DNA of 16,797 nt from SAR202 cluster bacterium (GTDB taxonomy: Bacteria > Chloroflexota > Dehalococcoidia > UBA3495), in the NCBI GenBank assembly GCA_009392075.1, contig VFHG01000109.1, forward strand, positions 1-16,797, in the 5' to 3' direction. Under the pieces are notes generated by a model. That model ran no database searches and had not been told where the DNA came from. It saw only the letters and a program-made list of their open reading frames with translations. Positions within the stretch are counted from its first letter, which is position 1, and every line of letters starts with the position of its first letter. Below are positions 6,823 through 12,402 of this stretch, piece by piece. The translations under genes were made by a program, and so were the position numbers.

Positions 6823-7392
6823 TTATTCGCCAGTCGTAAGGGCCTTAATGATCTGCTGATGTAGCTCTGCTGCCCGCTCAGACACCAACTCAGGCGTGAT
6901 ACCGCCCAGTGGGTGAGGGATGCCCAGGGGCTGGAACCCTTTGCGGCCGAAAACGCTGGCGTGGCGGTAGGCCGAATTCAAGAACGGCTCGGTACAGATT
7001 ACTACCGTGGGAATTCCCCTGTTCTCCAGGGCCATCGCGTCGTGCACACTGCACGCGGTACAGGACCCTCAATCCGCGATGCAGGTCACCACGAAATCAC
7101 ACTGCGATGCCAGGTCATCGATGATATCGTCAGCAGCCGGGCGGGAATAAACGTACTTGTCGACCCCTATCCCGTGCCTCAGCTCAAAGTCCTTGTCCAG
7201 CAGTTCTTTAACTCCCTGGAGCAACGCGCTGGCGTTTGCCTTGCGGTTGCCCAGAAAGCCGCCGACCCGCCCGTGGATGGATTCCAGGCGTGGTGCTGCC
7301 CGCCATTTGGAATAGGCTTCGGGGTCGATGGGTGAAAGCAGGCCCATGTCATTGAGACGGGCCTTCAGGTCTGCTCCAGGTGCGTTACCCAT
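6823..7392 (-). CDS. UGSC family selenoprotein with in-frame TGA (selenocysteine at residue 108)
   Basis: I read this as one 189-residue gene through the TGA at 7069-7071. Before the TGA the protein ends VVTCIAD, and after it continues in the same frame with GSCTACSVHDAMALENRGIP. That gives the U-G-S-C motif that names the UGSC (seleno)protein family, with C104, U108, C111 and C114, so a UxxC redox pair overlaps a CxxC. The downstream half also has the family-like IPHPLGG block and runs to a normal stop (TAA). ATG at 7392 follows a strong AAGGAG site, 22 bases after the partner gene. A SECIS-like hairpin follows the TGA. The family is expected to be a thiol/selenol oxidoreductase; the substrate is unknown. 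The alternative is a truncated gene or recent nonsense mutation, but the intact family motif on both sides argues against that. Sec-insertion genes (selA, selB, selC, selD) are not in the window. Confidence 0.87.
7028..7069 (-). promoter_or_regulatory. SECIS-like stem-loop following the in-frame TGA
   Basis: On the minus strand, the transcript right after UGA can fold into a two-part hairpin. The lower stem pairs AGGGUC (7069-7064) with GGCCCU (7033-7028), including one G-U pair. The upper stem pairs CGCG (7057-7054) with CGCG (7039-7036) and UGC with GCA, with a three-base bulge, and closes a five-base loop AGUGU (7050-7046). The loop starts 18 bases after UGA and has G as its second base. 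Bacterial SECIS elements are within the coding region just after UGA, with a small apical loop containing a G near its 5' side, so position and shape fit. Folding energy was not computed. Confidence 0.7.
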
Positions 7393-7414
7393 GATCTCTC
7401 CTTGCGGACTCGCT

Positions 7415-8458
7415 TTACGGCAGTTCGATTTTCTGAGTGACCCGGCGGGAACCCCAGCCGGGGATGTAGACGGAATGGGGGCCACCGCGGCCTCCGGCCA
7501 CCATGATGTGGATTCGGTCGGCCGTCCGGACCACCGGCACCATCTGGTTGTCGTCGTTGGCGTCCACGAACCGGGGCCAAAAATGCCCACGGTTGGCATC
7601 GCCCTGGGGCGGACCGCCGTGTTTCAAGGCGCTGACCGGTTTCCTGGCGTGCTCGAATAAGAACTGGCGGATATCTGCCTTGCGCCAGCCGTCTTCGCTG
7701 AGGAATCGGGCATGTTCCGGGCCGATGGCCACGAAGGTATCCCCCATGACGTACATCTGGACGTTGCCAAGAGTGCACATCGTGTCCGCCAAGACCGTAA
7801 GGAAATCACGGGAATTGTTGGCGTGGTACATGATGTTGTGGGGAGCTTCGCCGGGGAAGACGGTTACCGCGCTGTCCGTGGCTTCCAGGCCGGCGTCGGT
7901 GTGCAGCGGCTCCCAAGGGTTGATGTCTTGGTCCTCAGCGACGCAATAGGTGTAGGCGCCGGGGTGGCCGAATGTCGCCTTGTTCGTCTCGCCGGGGATG
8001 GCCCCGCCCAGATTGACCAGGGCCAGCTTCACGGCCCGGCCGATAGTAGCATTGGCTCTCCAGCCGGCGCCGAAGCAGTTGTAGCCGCCATTGATGTCGA
8101 GTTCTTTGACTATGGGACCACTGACAATCACGAGGGGCGTGTGTATGCCAGTGGAGCACATCACCCCGCGAAGGTTGAACCGGTCGTCCATCATGGCTTG
8201 GATGGCGGTAATGATCACGGGCATATACTCGGGCAGGCAACCGGCCATCACAGCGTTCACGGCGATTCGTTCCACAGTCGCTTTTCCGCCCAACGGCGGC
8301 AGTTCGGCGATGACCTCGGACGCGTCCCGGCCGGTGTACTCTACGAATTTCTTGACCCGGTCTTCGGTGGGCGGGACCACGGGCAGGCCGTCGGTCCAGC
8401 CCGTCTCAAACATCAGGTCGATTGCGTCGCCTAAGTTAACGGCGTCTGAGGAAACCAT
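7415..8458 (-). CDS. conserved UGSC-partner protein, function unknown
   Basis: A 347-residue protein of a widespread but poorly characterised family that I recognise mainly from being next to, or fused with, UGSC/CGSC proteins. Characteristic stretches are ETGWTDGLPVVPPTE at 18-32, NAVMAGCLPEYMPV at 68-81, a GYNCFGAGWRANATIGRA block at 125-142, and GHPGAYTYCVAEDQDINPWE at 164-183. Conserved-looking cysteines are C74, C101, C128 and C172. No signal peptide or membrane segment is visible. It is the first gene of the probable operon, starting about 30 bases after the predicted transcription start, with only a weak Shine-Dalgarno sequence. The 22-base spacing to the selenoprotein gene and the known pairing suggest that both work as one redox enzyme. 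Chemistry cannot be inferred. Confidence 0.8.
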   Translation of the reverse strand: MVSSDAVNLGDAIDLMFETGWTDGLPVVPPTEDRVKKFVEYTGRDASEVIAELPPLGGKATVERIAVNAVMAGCLPEYMPVIITAIQAMMDDRFNLRGVMCSTGIHTPLVIVSGPIVKELDINGGYNCFGAGWRANATIGRAVKLALVNLGGAIPGETNKATFGHPGAYTYCVAEDQDINPWEPLHTDAGLEATDSAVTVFPGEAPHNIMYHANNSRDFLTVLADTMCTLGNVQMYVMGDTFVAIGPEHARFLSEDGWRKADIRQFLFEHARKPVSALKHGGPPQGDANRGHFWPRFVDANDDNQMVPVVRTADRIHIMVAGGRGGPHSVYIPGWGSRRVTQKIELP

Positions 8459-8494
8459 AGGAGCTCACATATTTATGGGTGATAGGTTCATCCG

Positions 8495-8523
8495 AGTGTA
8501 ATCTGGGGGCCATTTGCTGTCAA
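8495..8523 (-). promoter_or_regulatory. sigma70-type promoter of the UGSC selenoprotein operon
   Basis: On the minus strand TTGACA (8523-8518) is followed by a 17-base spacer and TACACT (8500-8495). The -35 box is perfect, the -10 box matches 4 of 6, and spacing is optimal. Transcription would begin near 8488, giving a leader of about 30 bases before the ATG at 8458. The -35 box sits inside TTGCTGTCAA (plus-strand reading, 8514-8523), which also occurs at the LLM4 promoter. Confidence 0.7.
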
Positions 8524-8538
8524 CGCGTTTCGAGTTTG

Positions 8539-8557
8539 ACCCGTGTTCCCTACGGGT
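8539..8557. promoter_or_regulatory. inverted repeat upstream of the operon promoter, possible operator or activator site
   Basis: ACCCGT (8539-8544) and ACGGGT (8552-8557) form a perfect 6-bp dyad with a 7-base centre. Its middle is about 25 bases upstream of the -35 box, a position typical for an activator-binding site. No regulator gene is present nearby, so the role is inferred from location only. Confidence 0.35.
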
Positions 8558-8642
8558 GCGGCCCCAGGGCGCTTCCAAAATAAGTTTGACCTCTTGGATC
8601 ATGATCGATGGTGGCTTAGACATTGGGCTGTGTTGGCGTAGG

Positions 8643-8680
8643 GGCAGCGAGATTCCTCGGCTGATTCCTCGGAATGACAG
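8643..8680. repeat. REP-like intergenic repeat element
   Basis: GATTCCTCGG occurs twice, at 8651-8660 and 8663-8672, and the second copy runs into GGAATGACAGG to make ATTCC/GGAAT inverted arms. Read on the minus strand the unit is a C-A-T-T-C-C-G-A-G-G-A-A-T-C type sequence, which resembles dispersed repeats I recall from intergenic regions of many bacteria, including Chloroflexota. Only one locus is present in this window, so the dispersed nature is recalled, not shown. Confidence 0.45.
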
Positions 8681-8704
8681 GAAAACGGGCGTGGTAAATA
8701 AATC

Positions 8705-8737
8705 AAACACCGGCGGAGAGTCACTCCACCGGTGTTT
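8705..8737 (-). terminator. intrinsic terminator of LLM4, possibly bidirectional
   Basis: AAACACCGG (8705-8713) pairs with CCGGTGTTT (8729-8737), and after one mismatch GGAG pairs with CTCC around a 5-base loop AGTCA. The hairpin lies 37 bases after the LLM4 stop. On the minus strand it is followed by a T-rich GATTTATTTAC, and on the plus strand by TTTTTG, so it could work in both directions. Confidence 0.85.
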
Positions 8738-8774
8738 TTGTTACTCATCCAAGGAAACGCGGCAAGCCGCCCAC

Positions 8775-9956
8775 CTAGGCGTTGGCGCCTACTTTGCCTT
8801 TGAAGGCGGGCATGACCTCTTTTCCGAACCACTCCAGTTGCTCGGTGATCACGCTCTGAGGAGTTCCCATGGGATGGCTCACGCCAATCCGTTCCAGGGC
8901 GGGATACTCCTTCTCCACAGACTTGAGTTGTTCGATGATACGTTCGGGCGGTCCGGCTAGGAAGGCCTGAGACTTGACTGCGTCCTCGATGCTCGGAAGG
9001 CCGCCGTCCGGCGCGCGGCGTGGGTCGCCCATTATCTCGATCTGCTCGTCAGTCAGACCTCGGTGCAGGCGCAACGGGCCGAACATCTTGAGGTTCTCTT
9101 CGTAGAAACTCTTGGATTCTTTGATGGCCTGTTCCACGGTGGGAGCCAGGTGGAAGTGGAAACCAACGCTAAGTCCCTCGCCTAGTTGGGCGTCGGTCTT
9201 TCCGCCGCGCACCAGGGCGTCGCGGTAGCCGGTCATGATGCTGTCCATGACGCCGCCCTCAGCGACTCCGCCGCCCAGGATTCCCTTGATACCGTGCTTG
9301 GCCATGAAATCCAAGGCTCTCTGTGTGCCGCCTTGGATGGGCTGCCAGCACTCCACCGGCAGGGTCTTTGGGCGGGGCACCAGCGTCAGCTCCTTGAGAG
9401 TGTAGCCGCGGTAGGGCACCTCTGGAGGCAGGGTGTAGTACTTCCCCTGGTGCGAGAAGGACTCATTGTTGAACGCCTTGAAGATGATGTCCACCGCTTC
9501 TTCGAATTCTTCCCGGTTGGCGTCCTGGTCCGTGATGTTGGAACCAAAGGTCTCGACCTCGCGGGTGTGGTAGCCGCGACCTACGCCGAAGATCACCCGA
9601 CCGTTGGTCAGGATGTCGGCGGTGGCGTAGTCCTCGGCCAGGCGCAGGGGGTGCCACATGGGAGCGATGTTGAACCCACAGCCGAACTTGATGTTTTTGG
9701 TCAGGTGGGCCAGATGGACGTTCAGCATGATCAGGTTGGGAATACACTCGTACCCCTCCGGCTGAAAGTGGTGCTCCGCCATCCACATCGTGTCGAACCC
9801 GTTGGCGTCCAAGGTCTTGGCGATGGCCTCAGCTTTGCTATAGGCAGTGATCAAGTGGTCATTGTCAAATTTCCGGTCGTTGACTGGCATCCCGCCGTAG
9901 CCGATATCGGTCATGTCCACGTGACCGGCGTATAGGCTGTCGAATTTTGTAATCAT
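8775..9956 (-). CDS. LLM class flavin-dependent oxidoreductase (LLM4)
   Basis: At 393 residues this is the longest of the four luciferase-like proteins here. It shows MWMAEHHF at 57-64, the standard A-E-H-H-F motif at the flavin site, then MWHPLRLAEDYATADILTNG at 100-119 and VIFGVGRGYHTREVETFG at 121-138. An insertion around residues 140-200 (with ALKE-type TLKELTLVPRPKTLPVE) and a long C-terminal helix region around PRRAPDGGLPSIEDAVK account for the extra length. It is probably a class A flavin monooxygenase using FMNH2, but F420 cannot be excluded and the substrate is unknown. ATG at 9956 has a GGGAAGG purine stretch upstream. It has its own consensus promoter and terminator, so it is probably transcribed alone. 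Confidence 0.9.
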   Translation of the reverse strand: MITKFDSLYAGHVDMTDIGYGGMPVNDRKFDNDHLITAYSKAEAIAKTLDANGFDTMWMAEHHFQPEGYECIPNLIMLNVHLAHLTKNIKFGCGFNIAPMWHPLRLAEDYATADILTNGRVIFGVGRGYHTREVETFGSNITDQDANREEFEEAVDIIFKAFNNESFSHQGKYYTLPPEVPYRGYTLKELTLVPRPKTLPVECWQPIQGGTQRALDFMAKHGIKGILGGGVAEGGVMDSIMTGYRDALVRGGKTDAQLGEGLSVGFHFHLAPTVEQAIKESKSFYEENLKMFGPLRLHRGLTDEQIEIMGDPRRAPDGGLPSIEDAVKSQAFLAGPPERIIEQLKSVEKEYPALERIGVSHPMGTPQSVITEQLEWFGKEVMPAFKGKVGANA

Positions 9957-10028
9957 TTTGACTTCGCCTTCCCATCTCGAATATTGGCATAGCGCTTTCG
10001 GCGATATTGCCGAGCTTATTTAATCGTC

Positions 10029-10056
10029 ATTATAAATAACGGTCGGTTGCTGTCAA
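10029..10056 (-). promoter_or_regulatory. consensus sigma70 promoter of LLM4
   Basis: TTGACA (10056-10051), a 16-base spacer and TATAAT (10034-10029) are both perfect matches to the consensus. Transcription would start near 10022, giving a leader of about 65 bases. The leader contains a small hairpin, TCGGC/GCCGA at 9998-10013. The promoter begins about 20 bases after the cupin stop codon. Confidence 0.8.
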
Positions 10057-10059
10057 CCG
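10044..10059. promoter_or_regulatory. dyad overlapping the -35 box of the LLM4 promoter, candidate operator
   Basis: CGGTTG-CTGT-CAACCG is a perfect 6-bp inverted repeat that fully covers the -35 hexamer. A repressor bound here would block RNA polymerase. The inner ten bases, TTGCTGTCAA, recur exactly at the selenoprotein operon promoter, where the outer arms are not conserved. Confidence 0.45.
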
Positions 10060-10077
10060 GAATCTCCGGGACGCCAT

Positions 10078-10413
10078 TTAGTCCGGTATACCCATGGACA
10101 CCGACGTGTAGGTGCCTCCCACGGACTTGGTGATGTGGCCTTGGCCGGTCATGTCTTCTGCAAGCAGCACGTCGCCTGGGTTGAAGAACCGGGTTGAGCC
10201 GTCCTTCACTGAGACTTCCATCTGGCCTTCGATTACAAATAGATATTGGCGCCGGGTCGGGTTGTGGTAGTCGCTGAAGCTATTCTCAACCGACTTGCGG
10301 AAGACCAGGTCTTCGCCGGGCTTGGTCGCGATTCGGGTGACGGGTCCTGTGAGAACGTCCAAGTCTTCCATGTGGGACTGGCCGTCGTCACCAGTGTAGA
10401 TGCGCACAAACAT
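10078..10413 (-). CDS. small single-domain cupin protein
   Basis: A 111-residue protein with one cupin barrel. The first cupin motif region is DYHNPTRRQYLFVIEGQMEV at about 48-67, and the second is NPGDVLLAEDMTGQGH at 78-93. Candidate metal ligands are H50 and H93, but the full H-x-H...E...H set is not visible, so metal binding is doubtful. Such proteins may be isomerases, dioxygenases or small-molecule binding proteins; no reaction can be assigned. ATG at 10413 follows a GAGGAA site. TATACT at 10466-10461 resembles a -10 box for this gene but lacks a good -35 partner. It lies just upstream of the LLM4 promoter on the same strand and may also be read together with it. Confidence 0.8.
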   Translation of the reverse strand: MFVRIYTGDDGQSHMEDLDVLTGPVTRIATKPGEDLVFRKSVENSFSDYHNPTRRQYLFVIEGQMEVSVKDGSTRFFNPGDVLLAEDMTGQGHITKSVGGTYTSVSMGIPD

Positions 10414-10491
10414 GTTTATTCCTCGGCGAACTGATTATCGGGGTATCGGAGCCCCGCCGAAGTATACACGGATGTGGGCGCCTATTTTCCG

Positions 10492-10692
10492 TTACTGGAC
10501 AGAGGCGCTGCCGCTGATCGGGGAGTTTCCGGCGGTGCCAGTGGCCATATAGGGCCCACTGGTGTTCACGATCCAAGTCAATCTAACGCGGCCGTCCGAG
10601 CCAGAGATCTTGGATTGCAGCGATGTGTTAACAACGCCCAGTCCAGTCAGTGTAGCCGTAATTGAGGTACCTGACGCGACCGTGACATCCAT
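10492..10692 (-). CDS. doubtful small ORF, possible remnant of a secreted beta-sandwich protein
   Basis: The 66 residues (beginning MDVTVASGTSITATLTGLG and ending SPISGSASVQ) alternate hydrophobic and S/T residues, like the last strands of a bacterial Ig-like or fibronectin-type domain. There is no signal peptide, no convincing Shine-Dalgarno site, and an in-frame stop 15 bases upstream of the ATG. It lies directly downstream of the ABC terminator. It may be the C-terminal scrap of a larger surface protein gene, a real small gene, or chance. I do not recognise it. Confidence 0.3.
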   Translation of the reverse strand: MDVTVASGTSITATLTGLGVVNTSLQSKISGSDGRVRLTWIVNTSGPYMATGTAGNSPISGSASVQ

Positions 10693-10712
10693 AACGTGTA
10701 ACCAACGTCACA

Positions 10713-10739
10713 GAAAAAATCCCTACGAGACGCACAGGG
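10713..10739 (-). terminator. intrinsic terminator of the ABC operon
   Basis: On the minus strand CCCTGTG and CGTAGGG pair over seven positions, two of them G-U, around a five-base loop, and the hairpin is followed directly by ATTTTTT. It lies 14 bases after the stop of the last ATPase gene. The G-U pairs exist only in the minus-strand RNA, so it acts in that direction. Confidence 0.8.
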
Positions 10740-10753
10740 GCCGGCGGGAAGGC

Positions 10754-11452
10754 TTAACCTTGGGAAACGATCATGCCGTCAACCAAGTCCAAACGTCGTT
10801 GGGCCGTGGCTGCCAGGTCAAGGTCGTGGGTGGCCACGATCACGGTGGCACGCCTGGATGCGGCAACTTCGCCCAAGGTCTCAGCTATCGACCGGGCGGT
10901 GGCGGTATCGAGTTCTCCTGTCGGCTCGTCGGCAAACACCACTTCCGGCTCAGTCACCAGCGCTCTGGCGATGGACACCCGCTGCTGTTCGCCTCCTGAG
11001 AGTTCAAAGGGCCGGTGCCGGGCCCGGGTCCCCAATCCCACTGCGCGCAATGCCTCGGTGGCCTTCTGTCTCCGCTCCCGCCAGGACGCTCCGCCGATGT
11101 GCAACGGCAATTCCACGTTCTCTTGGGCCGACAACAAGGGCATGAGGCCAAACGACTGGAAAACGAACCCGATCTTGTGCCGCCGCATCTCCACCAGGTC
11201 CGACTCCCGCAGGTTCGCCAGGTCGTCACCGTGGAAATGGACGGTGCCTGTGGTGGGACTGTCCAATCCCGAAAGCAGGTTGAGCAACGTGGTCTTGCCC
11301 GAACCCGAGCGGCCAGTGACCGCCAAGAAGTCCCCTTGCTGAACCGTGAGACTGATGCCTGATAACGCAGTAACAGCCGTGTCGCCTGAACCAAACACCC
11401 GGCTAAGCTCCACGGCGGTCAGCACCGGCCCGTTGGCATTATCGGCTTGCAT
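10754..11452 (-). CDS. ABC transporter ATP-binding protein, MacB/LolD type
   Basis: This is a 232-residue stand-alone nucleotide-binding domain. Walker A is GRSGSGKTT at 47-55, the Q-loop is Q99, the signature is LSGGEQQR at 151-158, Walker B with the following D-loop is VVFADEPTGELD at 171-182, and the H-loop is H209 (VATHD). The type fits the MacB/LolD/FtsE group that drives FtsX-like permeases. The ATG at 11452 overlaps the stop of the preceding ATPase (TGATG), so translation is coupled; a TTG one codon earlier is a less likely start. It is the last gene of the ABC operon. It probably pairs with one of the two giant permeases, or forms a heterodimer with the other ATPase. Confidence 0.93.
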   Translation of the reverse strand: MQADNANGPVLTAVELSRVFGSGDTAVTALSGISLTVQQGDFLAVTGRSGSGKTTLLNLLSGLDSPTTGTVHFHGDDLANLRESDLVEMRRHKIGFVFQSFGLMPLLSAQENVELPLHIGGASWRERRQKATEALRAVGLGTRARHRPFELSGGEQQRVSIARALVTEPEVVFADEPTGELDTATARSIAETLGEVAASRRATVIVATHDLDLAATAQRRLDLVDGMIVSQG

Positions 11453-12402
11453 CAACTTCTGCTCCTCGGCTGGCGCGGGTTGGTGTCCGGCGCATCGATT
11501 GTGATCTGCCCATCTTCCATTTGGATTTTGGCCAGGCCCCCGCGCCTGAACCGCTCCGCTAACTCCACCGGAAGCTGTAGCCGGCCAGCCGGGTCCACCA
11601 CCACGTACTCGTCTTCCACAATGCCGCCGTCGCGGTGGTAATCGGGGTGGGAGAAAGTCTCAGAACCGATGCGCCCGTCTCGGATATGGACCACGCGGTC
11701 CACAAACTGGGATACGCCGGCGTAATGAGTGACTGTGACCACCGTGACGCCGTAGGAACGGTTCAACCCTCGAATCATTCCAAAAATGCTGTCGGCGTTC
11801 TCTGTGTCCAGTTCGCCGGTGGGCTCGTCGGCCAGGAGCAGGGGCGGCTTATTGGCCAGACCCACGGCAATGGCGGCCCGTTGTTGTTCGCCGCCGGACA
11901 ACTGATAAGGCAACCGTTTGGCCTTATCCGCCATGCCCAGAGACTCCAACAACTCGTCCGACCAGGCACGCCGTGCCTTAGCCGGCTCTCCCGACAGCGC
12001 CATCGGTAGTTCGATGTTGTCAGCAACAGAGAGGTACGGCACCAGGTTGCGGGCCGTGGCCTGCCAAACGAACCCCACCTCCGAACGCCTGTACATCACC
12101 AAGTCTTTATCCGACACGTCCAACAGGTCTCGAGAGCCGACTAGCACCTGACCAGCGGAGGGCCGGTCCAGGCCCGCCAATATGTTCAGCAACGTGCTTT
12201 TGCCGCTTCCGCTGGCCCCGATGACTGCGATCAATTCACCTTTTTCGACACTGAGGTCTAATCCGCGCAGAGCCACCACTTCCAAGTCGGCGCGCTTGTA
12301 GATTTTGAACAGGTCCCGGCAATCGATGTACAGACCCGTTTCAGGGTCCGCCACGCCGTTGTCGCCTCCGTTGTTTTCCCGGTATTCACTGAACTGGGTC
12401 AT
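11452..12402 (-). CDS. ABC transporter ATP-binding protein with C-terminal AbrB/SpoVT-like domain
   Basis: A 316-residue protein. The ATPase domain has Walker A GASGSGKST at 62-70, Q114, LSGGEQQR at 168-175, Walker B LLLADEP at 188-194 and H226 (VTHYAG). After a short linker, residues about 263-303 read EDEYVVVDPAGRLQLPVELA then IQMEDGQITI, which closely follows the swapped-hairpin pattern of AbrB/MazE/SpoVT domains (V-D-x-A-G-R-x-x-I/L-P). In transcription factors this domain binds DNA; its role on an ATPase is unclear and may be dimerisation. The open frame extends upstream, but the ATG at 12402 overlaps the permease stop as ATGA and gives a normal N-terminus, so it is preferred. It is coupled to genes on both sides. 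Confidence 0.9.
   Translation of the reverse strand: MTQFSEYRENNGGDNGVADPETGLYIDCRDLFKIYKRADLEVVALRGLDLSVEKGELIAVIGASGSGKSTLLNILAGLDRPSAGQVLVGSRDLLDVSDKDLVMYRRSEVGFVWQATARNLVPYLSVADNIELPMALSGEPAKARRAWSDELLESLGMADKAKRLPYQLSGGEQQRAAIAVGLANKPPLLLADEPTGELDTENADSIFGMIRGLNRSYGVTVVTVTHYAGVSQFVDRVVHIRDGRIGSETFSHPDYHRDGGIVEDEYVVVDPAGRLQLPVELAERFRRGGLAKIQMEDGQITIDAPDTNPRQPRSRS

Larger units (their letters stand above)
8459..8774. other. 316-base intergenic region with promoter, inverted repeats, dispersed-repeat-like element and terminator
   Basis: No convincing gene lies here; the short open frames overlapping it have no coding character. From high to low coordinate it holds the LLM4 terminator (8705-8737), a REP-like direct/inverted repeat (8643-8680), an inverted repeat (8539-8557), and the promoter of the selenoprotein operon (8495-8523). 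An 8-base palindrome AACGCGTT (8522-8529) overlaps the edge of the -35 box. The stretch 8558-8642 shows only a GATCATGATC palindrome at 8597-8606. Confidence 0.7.
10414..10753. other. 340-base region between cupin and ABC genes
   Basis: It holds the intrinsic terminator of the ABC operon (10713-10739), a doubtful 66-codon open frame (10492-10692) and a possible -10 box for the cupin gene (TATACT, 10466-10461). I see no RNA gene or mobile element in it. Confidence 0.5.

Noticed and set aside
6823..7047. Separate short gene starting at GTG 7047
   Set aside because: It is the second half of the UGSC protein; it lacks a ribosome site, and the UGSC motif only forms when the frame is joined through TGA.
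7069..7599. Frame opening at 7599 upstream of the UGSC start
   Set aside because: The part above 7392 overlaps the partner gene, is rich in W, P, S and T with no family similarity, and the ATG at 7392 has a strong AAGGAG site.
7712..8434. 240-codon plus-strand open frame
   Set aside because: Antisense to the UGSC-partner gene; no recognisable domain.
8514..8960. 148-codon plus-strand open frame crossing the intergenic region
   Set aside because: It runs through a terminator, a repeat element and the end of LLM4, with no family similarity or start signals.
9186..9935. 249-codon plus-strand open frame
   Set aside because: Antisense to LLM4; no domain and low-complexity composition.
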